Of a DNA stretch of 64,000 bases, positions 10,177-18,344 are shown in pieces; position 1 is the stretch's first letter; each line of letters starts with the position of its first letter. The notes beneath the pieces are model-generated. The model was not told the DNA's origin and ran no database searches. It worked only from the letters and a program-made list of their open reading frames with translations. Source of the DNA: Flammeovirga aprica JL-4 (lineage in GTDB: Bacteria > Bacteroidota > Bacteroidia > Cytophagales > Flammeovirgaceae); the NCBI RefSeq assembly GCF_012844305.1, contig NZ_JABANE010000001.1:62001-126000 (forward strand), given 5' to 3'. The position numbers and the translations under genes are program-made.

Positions 10177-13113
10177 ATGAAAAGAACACGTAAAACCATG
10201 AAATCTCTTTTTTATTTTTTCATCTATGGACTGTTGATTTTTGAAGTCAATGCTCAAAATATTATTACAGAAAAATATCATCCGTCAGCTTTTCCATTAA
10301 TCGAAAATGGGAAAATACCTACCATACTATTTGCTCAAGAAGATTATGAGGTTGTAAAAACTACTGTCAAACATTTTACTCAAGATTATCAATTAGTAAG
10401 TAGTAAAACACCGAAAGTAACCACTTCAAAACACCCAAAAGAAAATGTGATAATTATTGGTTCTCTAAATAACAGTAAAGTGATCTCGGCCTTAGTTGAA
10501 AAGAATTTAATCGATACTGTTGGGCTGACTAATCAATGGGAAAAATACAGTATTCAAGTGATTTCTAATCCTTGGAATAAAAAGAAAAAAGCATTAGTGA
10601 TTACGGGGAGTGATAGAAGGGGAACAGCTTACGGAGTATTTGAAATCTCCAAGCAAATGGGTGTATCCCCTTGGTATTGGTGGGCAGATGTTTCAGTAGA
10701 AAAAAAGAAATCACTTTACGTTAATCATAAAGGATTTAAAAGTAAATCACCTGATGTGAAATATCGAGGGATTTTTATCAACGATGAAGATTGGGGATTG
10801 CATCCGTGGAGTGCTAAAAACTTTGAAAAGGAGTTGGGAGATATTGGGCCAAAAACTTACGCTAAAGTATGTGAATTGCTGTTACGCTTAAAAGCAAATT
10901 ACCTATGGCCTGCAATGCATGAGTGTACTGGTGCCTTTAATAAATATGCCGACAATAAAATAGTGGCTGATCAATACGGAATCGTAATGGGTTCTTCTCA
11001 CTGCGAACCTGTCTTATTCAATAATGCCACAGAATGGGATAAAAAGACCATGGGAGAGTGGAATTATGCCACCAATCGAGAAGGAATCTGTAAGGTATTG
11101 GATCAGAGAGTTTCTGAAAATGCTCCTTATGAAAACCTTTACACGATAGGTATCAGAGGTATTCATGATCATGCTATGGAGGGCGGTTTCTCAGTGGAAA
11201 GAAAAATAGAATTGGTAGAAGAAGCGATCCAAGATCAAAGATCTATTTTGGCAAAGCATACAGAGAAATCAGCAGAAGAAGTTCCTCAGATATTTGTGCC
11301 TTATGCCGAGGTGTTGCATCTCTACAATAATGGATTAAAAGTGCCTGATGACATTACGCTAATGTGGGTGGATGATAACTATGGTTATATCCGTAGACTC
11401 AGCGATCCTTTAGAGCAAAAAAGATCTGGAGGAAGTGGTGTCTATTATCATATCGCTTACTTAGGAAATCCACATGAATACACTTGGTTGAGTACTACCA
11501 ACCCCGCATTGATTTATCAAGAAATGAAAAAAGCGTATGATTATAAAGCGGATAGAGTGTGGATGGTGAATGTAGGTGATATCAAACCAACGGAATACAA
11601 TACACAGTTTTTCCTTGATTTAGCATGGGATGTCAATTCAATAAAAAGAGAGACTGTTTTTGATCATATGTACCAATGGTATCAAGATATTTTTGGAGAT
11701 GAATTAGGAAAGCAATGTGCCGACTTGATGTATGATTATTATCAAATCAATTTTACGAGGAAACCTGAATTTATGGGTTGGGGAGAAGAATTTTCGAGTT
11801 CAAGATGGAGAGAAAGAATTGAAGATTCTGATATTAGTTTTACCAATTACAGAGAAGCGGAATCGAGACTTTCGGAATTTAAAGCATTAAGTCATCGTGC
11901 AAATCAACTAAGAAGTTTAATGCCGGAAAAAGACCAAGAAGCCTTTTTTGAGTTGGTTTACTATCCTGTACGTGGAGCACATTTTATGAATCATAAATTG
12001 CTTTTAGCCCATAAAAACAGATGGTATGCTTCATTAAAGCATTCTGGTACCAACCAACTCATTTCAGAAGTCAAAGCCTATCATGATAGCACAAAGTGGC
12101 TGACAGATGAATATGGAGCACTATTAGATGGAAAGTGGAAAGGTATCATCTCAGAGATTCAATCACAAGGAGCAACCTTTGCGAAATTACCTCCTACGAC
12201 TGAAATTGATATTCCTCAGAAGGCAGAGTTAGGAGTAATGGTAGAAGAGAATGAACCTTCCATCGGAATCAATAACCTTTTGTGCCTGCCTGCATTTACC
12301 TCACATTATCAAGAAACTTATTATATCGATGTTTTTAATAAAGGAAAGGAACCTCTAAAGTGGTCTGCTGAAGTGAGTGAAGATTGGATTCAACTGAGTA
12401 AAACTTCAGGGACTACGGTGGTAGAGGAAAGAATTTTGGTGACGGTAGATTGGACTAAACTAAAGTTTAATTCAACGGGAAGCATTCGTATAATAAGTGG
12501 AGAGGAAGAGGAAATTATTTATGTAAAGGCTTTTGATACTAAAATTGATTCAGACAGTCTTCAAGGTGTATTTGTTGAGAAAAATGGTGTGATTTCCATT
12601 CCTTTGGAGAAATACCATCAAAAAGTAAATAAAGAAGAAGTCAATTGGGTGGTCAATCAAGGACTTGGAATTACAGGTGCCTCATTGACCATCGATAATA
12701 ATCACGCTAAAACCGCCGGACATTGGGCAAGAAATGATAAATATGCTCATGTGGAATACGAATTCTATACGTTCAATACAGGTCGATTTGACATCTCCAC
12801 CTACGTATTACCGACTTACCCTATCAATGGTTTCCAATTGCATCGTTTCGCGATTTCCGTAGATGATGAGTCACCAAAGACTATCTATGTAGGGGCAGAA
12901 ATTGATAGTGATCGATGGAGAAATAATGTAAGAAGAAATTCCTCTATTCATACTTCCTCTCATTATATCACTACGCCAGGAAAACATACCTTGAAGATTT
13001 ATTATTTAGATCCTGGAGTGGTGTTGGATAAAGCAGTGATGGATTTTGGAGGATTGAAGAAGTCTTATTTGGGGCCTAGAGAAACAAGATTAGAAGATTT
13101 AAAGATAAAATAA
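10177..13113 (+). CDS. GH115 family glycoside hydrolase, probable xylan alpha-1,2-glucuronidase
   Basis: The product is about 978 residues and exported; the signal peptide ends FEVNAQN. Family 115 features are ASP/SPWYWWADVSV near residue 160, GIFINDEDWGLHPW, LLRLKANYLWPAMHE, YGIVMGSSHCEP and VWMVNVGDIKPTEY. The C-terminal third includes a beta domain and the GLGITGASLTI segment typical of GH115 C-terminal modules. Characterised GH115 enzymes remove 4-O-methyl-glucuronic acid side chains from xylan. I chose ATG 10177; an in-frame GTG at 10162 (with AGAGG 8 bp upstream) and ATG 10198 (which gives the tightest signal peptide) are alternatives. No SusC/SusD pair or other CAZyme is adjacent, so the gene is not in an obvious polysaccharide utilization locus. 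Confidence 0.93.
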   Translation: MKRTRKTMKSLFYFFIYGLLIFEVNAQNIITEKYHPSAFPLIENGKIPTILFAQEDYEVVKTTVKHFTQDYQLVSSKTPKVTTSKHPKENVIIIGSLNNSKVISALVEKNLIDTVGLTNQWEKYSIQVISNPWNKKKKALVITGSDRRGTAYGVFEISKQMGVSPWYWWADVSVEKKKSLYVNHKGFKSKSPDVKYRGIFINDEDWGLHPWSAKNFEKELGDIGPKTYAKVCELLLRLKANYLWPAMHECTGAFNKYADNKIVADQYGIVMGSSHCEPVLFNNATEWDKKTMGEWNYATNREGICKVLDQRVSENAPYENLYTIGIRGIHDHAMEGGFSVERKIELVEEAIQDQRSILAKHTEKSAEEVPQIFVPYAEVLHLYNNGLKVPDDITLMWVDDNYGYIRRLSDPLEQKRSGGSGVYYHIAYLGNPHEYTWLSTTNPALIYQEMKKAYDYKADRVWMVNVGDIKPTEYNTQFFLDLAWDVNSIKRETVFDHMYQWYQDIFGDELGKQCADLMYDYYQINFTRKPEFMGWGEEFSSSRWRERIEDSDISFTNYREAESRLSEFKALSHRANQLRSLMPEKDQEAFFELVYYPVRGAHFMNHKLLLAHKNRWYASLKHSGTNQLISEVKAYHDSTKWLTDEYGALLDGKWKGIISEIQSQGATFAKLPPTTEIDIPQKAELGVMVEENEPSIGINNLLCLPAFTSHYQETYYIDVFNKGKEPLKWSAEVSEDWIQLSKTSGTTVVEERILVTVDWTKLKFNSTGSIRIISGEEEEIIYVKAFDTKIDSDSLQGVFVEKNGVISIPLEKYHQKVNKEEVNWVVNQGLGITGASLTIDNNHAKTAGHWARNDKYAHVEYEFYTFNTGRFDISTYVLPTYPINGFQLHRFAISVDDESPKTIYVGAEIDSDRWRNNVRRNSSIHTSSHYITTPGKHTLKIYYLDPGVVLDKAVMDFGGLKKSYLGPRETRLEDLKIK

Positions 13114-13139
13114 TAGTTGGTTGATTCTTTACGAAGATA

Positions 13140-13166
13140 GAGGCTGTTCTTATTTTGAACAGCCTC
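13140..13166. terminator. Hairpin between convergent genes
   Basis: GAGGCTGTTC (13140-13149) and GAACAGCCTC (13157-13166) form a perfect 10-bp stem with a 7-nt loop. It lies between the convergent ends of the GH115 gene and the 13197-13982 gene, and could serve both. The T-run is weak on either side. Confidence 0.6.
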
Positions 13167-13196
13167 TTCGTGTTTATAATATACTCTTTTTGTTTT

Positions 13197-13982
13197 CTAG
13201 AACTGCATATTCAACCCTCCATAAACTTGGAATGTAGGTTGACCTGCTCCATGCACGATAACACTTGGTTGTGGTTCAACAAAGAAGTTTAAAACCGTTT
13301 TATCTAGTTTTACTACTTTACCCATACCTAAACCAATTGGAACAGCGTAGTTGCCAGTTTCCATATCAAAAGTCATAATTGGTGCACCTCTGAAGTATAA
13401 TCCTTTTCCTAATTGCCAGAAGTAGAAAGGTTGTACCGCTAATAAATTCACACCATCACGGCTTGGATCACCACCGATGTCTGTTCTCCATGTTACTAAT
13501 CCACCATATTGGAATTGAGGACTAGCGATGGCATAAACAACAGCGGCAGCACCTAATGTATTTTTTCCGCTACCCAATGCCGCATCACTTGCTGTATTGA
13601 AACTTGCTGATGGACCAAATCCAAAAGTGATTTTTGGTTTCATTACACCCAAATAGAAAGCAGTTAAATCAATATCACCTAGACCTGATTTACTGAAATT
13701 AGTTGTTTCATTATTGATAAATCGAGTTTCCAGCGGAGCTGATAATCTCCATAACACACGACCTGTTGGCATTGCAAATCGCATCCAAGTAGAATTTGCA
13801 GCTCCTCCCGTAGTTTCATTTAAAGCAGGACGAGCATAATGCTGAATATTGAAAGCGACAAGGTCAGCTAATGGGTTATTGGCTTTGGCTAATTCTTCTG
13901 CTGAAGGTCCTTTTTTATCCTGAGCATATAAGGACGTTAAACTTAAAAGTAAAATAGCAATTGAAGTGAAGAACTTTTTCAT
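13197..13982 (-). CDS. Exported outer-membrane beta-barrel-like protein (neuromedin U/MetA-type transporter-like)
   Basis: This 261-residue protein has a clear signal peptide, MKKFFTSIAILLLSLTSLYA, followed by QDKKGPSAEELAKANNPLADLV. The rest alternates polar and hydrophobic residues, is rich in Gly and aromatics, and ends in an aromatic residue (YGGLNMQF), as outer membrane barrels do. The NPLADL start and overall pattern recall the family automatically annotated as neuromedin U or MetA-pathway transporter-like; that assignment is from memory and the substrate is unknown. It is a single-gene unit with its own promoter, which is nearly identical to that of the 14205-15836 gene. It is therefore probably coregulated with that gene and with the DUF1254 lipoprotein gene. 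Confidence 0.75.
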   Translation of the reverse strand: MKKFFTSIAILLLSLTSLYAQDKKGPSAEELAKANNPLADLVAFNIQHYARPALNETTGGAANSTWMRFAMPTGRVLWRLSAPLETRFINNETTNFSKSGLGDIDLTAFYLGVMKPKITFGFGPSASFNTASDAALGSGKNTLGAAAVVYAIASPQFQYGGLVTWRTDIGGDPSRDGVNLLAVQPFYFWQLGKGLYFRGAPIMTFDMETGNYAVPIGLGMGKVVKLDKTVLNFFVEPQPSVIVHGAGQPTFQVYGGLNMQF

Positions 13983-13992
13983 TTTTTTAGAA

Positions 13993-14105
13993 TTTAGATT
14001 GATAAATGAGATTGTTTAATTATCTATTACAAAGGTGGTTATATCTCCATTTCTATCCTTTAGGGAAAGGTTAGATCTAAAAAATTAGGGTTTCCCTTAG
14101 TTTTT
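13993..14105 (-). repeat. 113-bp duplicated promoter region, copy 1
   Basis: This block is identical to 15847-15959 except for one base (A versus T in TCTCC[A/T]TTTCT). It covers the leader, the promoter box and both palindromes upstream of the 13197-13982 gene. The two downstream genes are not similar to each other, so only the control region is duplicated. Confidence 0.95.
14030..14100 (-). promoter_or_regulatory. Promoter and candidate operators of the 13197-13982 gene
   Basis: Read on the minus strand, a CACCTTTG box (14030-14037) approximates the Bacteroidota -7 element TAnnTTTG. Upstream lie the palindrome CCTTTAGGGAAAGG (14057-14070, arms CCTTT/AAAGG) and the palindrome TTAGGGTTTCCCTTAG (14085-14100, core AGGG-TTT-CCCT). 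Their centres are about 30 and 59 bp upstream of the box. No good TTG -33 element is present, which fits a promoter that needs an activator. The nearby NarL-type regulator is the obvious candidate, by inference. Confidence 0.6.
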
Positions 14106-14130
14106 AAATCGATAGTATTGAACGTAAAAA

Positions 14131-14148
14131 AGCCCTCCGAAGAGGGCT
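14131..14148 (-). terminator. Rho-independent terminator of the 14205-15836 gene
   Basis: AGCCCTC and GAGGGCT form a 7-bp stem around the tetraloop CGAA. On the minus strand this is followed by a T-run (plus-strand A-run just before 14131). It lies 56 bp past the stop codon of the gene it serves. The stem is almost the same as the terminator at 15985-16004. Confidence 0.85.
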
Positions 14149-14204
14149 CAAAAGTATAGTCTACGAATTACCGTAGATCTTTCTAAAAATTGATATGTAA
14201 ATTT

Positions 14205-15836
14205 TTATTTTTCAAAATTAATACGTTTGGCACTGAAGAATCCACCAAGGATTAAATCCCCATCTTCAAGGAAGTACCCGATACCACCCCAGTTGTTGTA
14301 GTAAGCACTTTCTGTTGGCATTTTCCAACGACCTACCATTTCACCAGTGTTCCAATCCAAACCAGTGTATTCGTAGTTCAAGCCTACCTTGTTGGCAAAG
14401 TAAATGACGTTCGATTTGGCAGATACGTGAGGCACCATTGTGTCCGTATTATCAATCGTCATATTAGTCCATGACTTCTCGAATTTGTTTTCTTCTGTAT
14501 TCCAAACAAATTGTTGGATACCTCTTGGTGCATGACGAGTGACACCTGATGTCATTGCATTACCAAAAATATCTCCTCTTGTTTCTGAAGGTTCAGGGAA
14601 TGTACAGTTAATTACAACGACTCTATTTCCCATCACAACAGGAGAAGGTTCGATAGTAAGATCGCTGACATCTACTCTGATTTGATCCGCAATTCTACGT
14701 GATTTTGTTCCTTCTTTTTGTTTAAAGTTGGAAGGGATTTGATCTCGCCAGAAAGCGACTAGTTTTGTTCCGTTTTCATCAGCATCAGCAATAAGAACCA
14801 ATTTGTCTTCATCACCACCGAAGCCCATCAAAGTAGGAGTTGTACCACTACCACGTGATAACGCACCCATGGCTACTGCTTTTTCACCGTCCATGGTATC
14901 ATAAGGTGCTTTCCAACCACCATCTTTTTCATCATAAGATAGTTTATCACCTGTCCATACTACTTTGTACATATTTTCAGAAGTCACTACATAGATACCT
15001 GATTCATCTATTGCGATACTGTTATCTACAATTTCACCAGGGAACGTGATATAACCTTTTAGATCTAAATCACGAGAATATAAACCTACCATTCCTGGAG
15101 CGGCAACTGCCAAGTGACCATCGTAAGTCATGCCAAAACCAACGGCTCTTGTTACATTTTTTGCAAGATCAGCAGGAAGACCGTCAGTGATATTGGCTGT
15201 TTTTACCAATTGCTGAGGTGCATTTACATCATTATTATCAGTTGATTTCATAATGTTTACACCACTATACATGGAGTAGTGGTAGCCCTCATTATCAAAC
15301 AAGTTATATACTCCATTGGCTACTGTTTTAAAGGTGAAACCAAGATCCGCCATGTTTTTTGATTCCGCTAAAATGGCTTTATCATCATGAGCAAAACGTG
15401 CTTTGTCCATACGGTCAACTACTTCCATGATTTCATTTGGTTCTGCACCTTCCAAACCTGGGTAAGGTAAGAAAGAAACCTGCTCGAACTGATCGCCAGT
15501 AGCAAGCACTTTTCTCACTCCATTAACACCACTAATCATGATAATTCTATCTTTTCCGATATGTTTAGTAGTAGGATTAGAGTTGAAAACGGCAGGGATA
15601 GTTTTTACCTGATCTTTACTTAATTGCATACTAAATGCTGGACCTGCAATAGGTGATACATCCGTTTGTGCTGGGTTATGATGTGAAGTAGGATAAACAC
15701 TTTCAGTTAACCAAGGGTTCGTTTGTGGTAAAGCACTCATCTTACTATTAGGGTGATCTGTTTGTGCTAATGCCTGAAAACTAGATGCTACCATAAGACT
15801 TGCAATTACCGCTTTTTTTGAATTTAAATTAATCAT
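14205..15836 (-). CDS. Exported beta-propeller-like protein of unknown function
   Basis: This 543-residue protein has a signal peptide ending SSFQALAQ. The mature N-terminus includes NPWLTESVYPTSHHNPAQTD. The rest shows repeated short beta-strand motifs with aromatic and glycine turns (DNEGYHYSMYSG, VGFGMTYDGHLAV, IAIDESGIYVVTSENMYKV, VIYFANKVGLNYEYTGLDW), which reads as a propeller of the SMP-30/PQQ-like type. No lipobox, T9SS tail or catalytic motif is visible. It has its own terminator and a promoter that is a 113-bp copy of the one upstream of the 13197-13982 gene. Shared control with the DUF1254 lipoprotein and the barrel suggests a common envelope task. I do not recognise a named family. 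Confidence 0.72.
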   Translation of the reverse strand: MINLNSKKAVIASLMVASSFQALAQTDHPNSKMSALPQTNPWLTESVYPTSHHNPAQTDVSPIAGPAFSMQLSKDQVKTIPAVFNSNPTTKHIGKDRIIMISGVNGVRKVLATGDQFEQVSFLPYPGLEGAEPNEIMEVVDRMDKARFAHDDKAILAESKNMADLGFTFKTVANGVYNLFDNEGYHYSMYSGVNIMKSTDNNDVNAPQQLVKTANITDGLPADLAKNVTRAVGFGMTYDGHLAVAAPGMVGLYSRDLDLKGYITFPGEIVDNSIAIDESGIYVVTSENMYKVVWTGDKLSYDEKDGGWKAPYDTMDGEKAVAMGALSRGSGTTPTLMGFGGDEDKLVLIADADENGTKLVAFWRDQIPSNFKQKEGTKSRRIADQIRVDVSDLTIEPSPVVMGNRVVVINCTFPEPSETRGDIFGNAMTSGVTRHAPRGIQQFVWNTEENKFEKSWTNMTIDNTDTMVPHVSAKSNVIYFANKVGLNYEYTGLDWNTGEMVGRWKMPTESAYYNNWGGIGYFLEDGDLILGGFFSAKRINFEK

Positions 15837-15846
15837 TTTCTTATTG

Positions 15847-15959
15847 TTTAGATTGATAAATGAGATTGTTTAATTATCTATTACAAAGGTGGTTATATCT
15901 CCTTTTCTATCCTTTAGGGAAAGGTTAGATCTAAAAAATTAGGGTTTCCCTTAGTTTTT
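15847..15959 (-). repeat. 113-bp duplicated promoter region, copy 2
   Basis: This is the second copy of the block at 13993-14105, with one mismatch over 113 bp. It covers the leader, promoter box and palindromes of the 14205-15836 gene. Similarity stops abruptly at both ends. Confidence 0.95.
15884..15954 (-). promoter_or_regulatory. Promoter and candidate operators of the 14205-15836 gene
   Basis: On the minus strand there is a CACCTTTG box (15884-15891), a proximal palindrome CCTTTAGGGAAAGG (15911-15924) and a distal palindrome TTAGGGTTTCCCTTAG (15939-15954). The spacing is the same as in the 14030-14100 promoter. Confidence 0.6.
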
Positions 15960-15984
15960 GATATTTAAAATTTTGGTACAAAAA

Positions 15985-16004
15985 AAGCCCTCAGAAGAGG
16001 GCTT
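15985..16004 (-). terminator. Rho-independent terminator of the DUF1254 lipoprotein gene
   Basis: AAGCCCTC and GAGGGCTT form an 8-bp stem with loop AGAA. On the minus strand it is followed by a long T-run (plus-strand A-run before 15985). It lies 20 bp past the stop codon. Confidence 0.88.
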
Positions 16005-16024
16005 ATGGTGTCATAAAGGTATTC

Positions 16025-17518
16025 TTAATAGGACTTTTTCTCAATATCAGGTAGTACCCAAGTGCGGTCTACTACTTCTTTTCCAGGAGAATAGAATCTG
16101 AAGTAAGGGAACCAAGCACGACCTTCTTCAGTTTGAATCCAATTGCTTTCAAATCCTTTTGGAGCTTTTGGACCAAAGTAAAGGTCAATAGAACCGTTCA
16201 TATTTACTTTTAAATCCTGTCTTGATGATAGATCTGCTTTTTGAATCTCATTTTGCAAGAGTGTACGAGTACTCACTTCATATAATGTCACTGACCAGAA
16301 TGCTTTTGCAGGAGGATTACTTGGAAGACGTAAACGGTAATTCTGTCCACCGTCTAACCAATCGCCATCAGCATCTTTATAAGAAGTAAGGTAAACTTGA
16401 CCATATCCTCCATTGACCATACCGTGCATAGCGATGTCATTAGAAACGGCTTCATAGAACCAAGCTGCACGTCCGTCTAAAGCATCCATATTTTCACGAC
16501 GTTGGTTTGGAGGTGAAGTAGTGGCAATTTCCCACGCTGATCCCTCCATGTACGGAGCATCTTCTAGGCGTTCAGTTCCATCAAAATCTATCGCTTTAGT
16601 CATTGCTTCCCCAACGTAAGCGGCTTCCGTTAGAATTTCTTTTTGATACAATGTAGGTTCAAAAGGTTTCCCTCTTTCGATGCCTAGCGGTTTCAACATC
16701 GCCATAAAGAAACGGTCTCTTTCATGAATAGGACCATTGGCATTGATTCCTTCTGCTAAACGTTCAAAATATTCCAAACCTCTTGGTGCAGCCGCCATCC
16801 AAGGTCTTTCATTGGTTTCAATATATCCTCTAGGATGTGGATCTTCACGTTCTGAGTAAGGATAGATGTTGTAATTGTCCAATACCTTCATGCGTTCTGC
16901 TTTATCAGGTGACATTAATCGAAGACCTGTCATGACTGAATTAGTATTTGACCTTACGACTTTATATTCTGATAAATCACCTTCTGGCAATTTCGTTTCT
17001 GGTCCTAATATTAAAAACTTGGTAGGTTCTGTAAAACTAGCCAAGCCAATTTGCCACATATTGGACATCGATCCTCTAACGCCTCCTTCTGGTACTTCCA
17101 TAATCCAAGGGTCATCTTGTACTTCTATAAAAGTAAGTGCATAAGGAGTTGTGGCATTGTAAGTCAAACCGCCCACTCTGTCTTTATAAGATTCATGCAA
17201 TATGATCTGTCCATTTTTAAGTCCTAAATCATGATGGAAGGAGTGCTGCCATTGTAAAAAGGAAACATAAGGTGTAGCCCAAATATAAGCTTGAGTGGCA
17301 CGTTGGAAGTCCATTTCATCAAACAAAAGATGTACAGTTTCTTCCGTTGGGTAACCATTTTCAAAACCATGAGTAAAATCTAATTTCCCAATTCTAGTAT
17401 CCATTGAATTAGAATCTGATTTGATTTCTTCAACAGTATCAGTAGTTGGCAGGGTAGTATTACAGCCAGATAATAGCACTGAAGCTAATGCCACTTTAGC
17501 AATGATATCTTTTTTCAT
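16025..17518 (-). CDS. DUF1254/DUF1214 domain lipoprotein
   Basis: This 497-residue protein starts with a lipoprotein signal, MKKDIIAKVALASVLLSGC, with Cys19 in a good lipobox. The N-terminal half is DUF1254 (QAYIWATPYVSFLQW, then YNATTPYALTFIEVQDDPW and a VPEGG segment). The C-terminal half is DUF1214 (NYRLRLPSNPPAKAFWSVTL, and finally WFPYFRFYSPGKEVVDRTW with a W-x-x-P-D-I-E ending). Both domains are full length. The biochemical role of the family is not established. The gene is monocistronic, with its own terminator and a promoter carrying the same AGGGTTTCCCT palindrome as the other two exported-protein genes. It is divergent from the response regulator gene. Confidence 0.9.
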   Translation of the reverse strand: MKKDIIAKVALASVLLSGCNTTLPTTDTVEEIKSDSNSMDTRIGKLDFTHGFENGYPTEETVHLLFDEMDFQRATQAYIWATPYVSFLQWQHSFHHDLGLKNGQIILHESYKDRVGGLTYNATTPYALTFIEVQDDPWIMEVPEGGVRGSMSNMWQIGLASFTEPTKFLILGPETKLPEGDLSEYKVVRSNTNSVMTGLRLMSPDKAERMKVLDNYNIYPYSEREDPHPRGYIETNERPWMAAAPRGLEYFERLAEGINANGPIHERDRFFMAMLKPLGIERGKPFEPTLYQKEILTEAAYVGEAMTKAIDFDGTERLEDAPYMEGSAWEIATTSPPNQRRENMDALDGRAAWFYEAVSNDIAMHGMVNGGYGQVYLTSYKDADGDWLDGGQNYRLRLPSNPPAKAFWSVTLYEVSTRTLLQNEIQKADLSSRQDLKVNMNGSIDLYFGPKAPKGFESNWIQTEEGRAWFPYFRFYSPGKEVVDRTWVLPDIEKKSY

Positions 17519-17550
17519 TTTCTTGATGATTTGATTGAATTTTGATATTA

Positions 17551-17622
17551 CAAAGCTACGGCGAGTGCTCTCCTTAACCGATGGTGAAATTCTGAAAATA
17601 GAAAAACTAGGGTTTCCCTTAC
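17551..17622 (-). promoter_or_regulatory. Promoter and operator of the DUF1254 lipoprotein gene
   Basis: On the minus strand a perfect Bacteroidota -7 box TAGCTTTG lies at 17551-17558. The palindrome CTAGGGTTTCCCTTAC (17607-17622) is centred 60 bp upstream of the box. That is the same spacing as in the two promoters at 14030-14100 and 15884-15954, although the sequence between differs. A weaker dyad, ACCGATGGT (17577-17585), sits about where the proximal palindrome is in the other two. The site also lies 75 bp upstream of the divergent response regulator start, so autoregulation is possible. Confidence 0.65.
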
Positions 17623-17696
17623 TTTTTCAAACAACATTAAAAAGTGATGGTTATATTTAATAGAAAATTAAAAGCTCTTCCATTTTAACAAACACT

Positions 17697-18344
17697 ATGA
17701 TTAAAATATTTTTAGTAGACGACCATGAAATGATCCGTGAAGGTTTGAAAACCTATTTTGAAAAATCTTCAGAAATAGAATGTATCGGAGAAGCAGAAAA
17801 TGGTGTGGACTGTCTTGAAAAATTAAAATCATCCCAACCCGATATTGTAGTGACTGACTTGAATATGCCGGAAATGGACGGTATAGAACTAGCCAAACAG
17901 ATGAGTAGTCTTCACCCTGAGGTAAAAGTTTTGGGTTTAACCATGATGGATGACCATAGACACGTAAAGCAGTTTTTAGCTGAAGGAGCAAGTGGATATT
18001 TATTGAAAGACTGTAAGCAGGAAGAGTTATTGATGGCAATTAAAACAGTATCAACAGGAGGTACTTATTTTTCTCCTAAAGTCACAGAAATCATCATTAA
18101 TAGCATTCAAAAAACAAAGCCTCACGCTAAAAGGATGGTCAATGAGGTGAAATTGTCAAAAAGGGAAAAAGAGGTCTTAGAATTAATTCTAAAGGAATAT
18201 TCGAATACTGAAATTGCAGAAGCCTTGTTTGTAAGTATGAAAACGGTGGAGGCACACAAACGGAATCTTTTGGTAAAGACGGGGAGTAAAAATATTGCAG
18301 GATTGATCCTTTACGTAATAGGAACCAACTTGATTGACTTTTAA
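17697..18344 (+). CDS. NarL/FixJ-type response regulator
   Basis: This 215-residue regulator has a receiver domain at residues 1-120: acidic pair in VDDHEM, phosphoacceptor Asp54 in VVTDLNMPEMDG, and Lys in GYLLKD. A LuxR-type HTH follows at about 148-210 (LSKREKEVLELILKEYSNTE, then SMKTVEAHKRNLL). It is convergent with the TPR-PAS histidine kinase gene, overlapping by 4 bp, so the two very probably form a pair. It diverges from the DUF1254 lipoprotein gene. The palindrome shared by three neighbouring promoters is of a size suited to a dimer of this family, making it the likely regulator of the cluster (inference). Confidence 0.95.
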   Translation: MIKIFLVDDHEMIREGLKTYFEKSSEIECIGEAENGVDCLEKLKSSQPDIVVTDLNMPEMDGIELAKQMSSLHPEVKVLGLTMMDDHRHVKQFLAEGASGYLLKDCKQEELLMAIKTVSTGGTYFSPKVTEIIINSIQKTKPHAKRMVNEVKLSKREKEVLELILKEYSNTEIAEALFVSMKTVEAHKRNLLVKTGSKNIAGLILYVIGTNLIDF

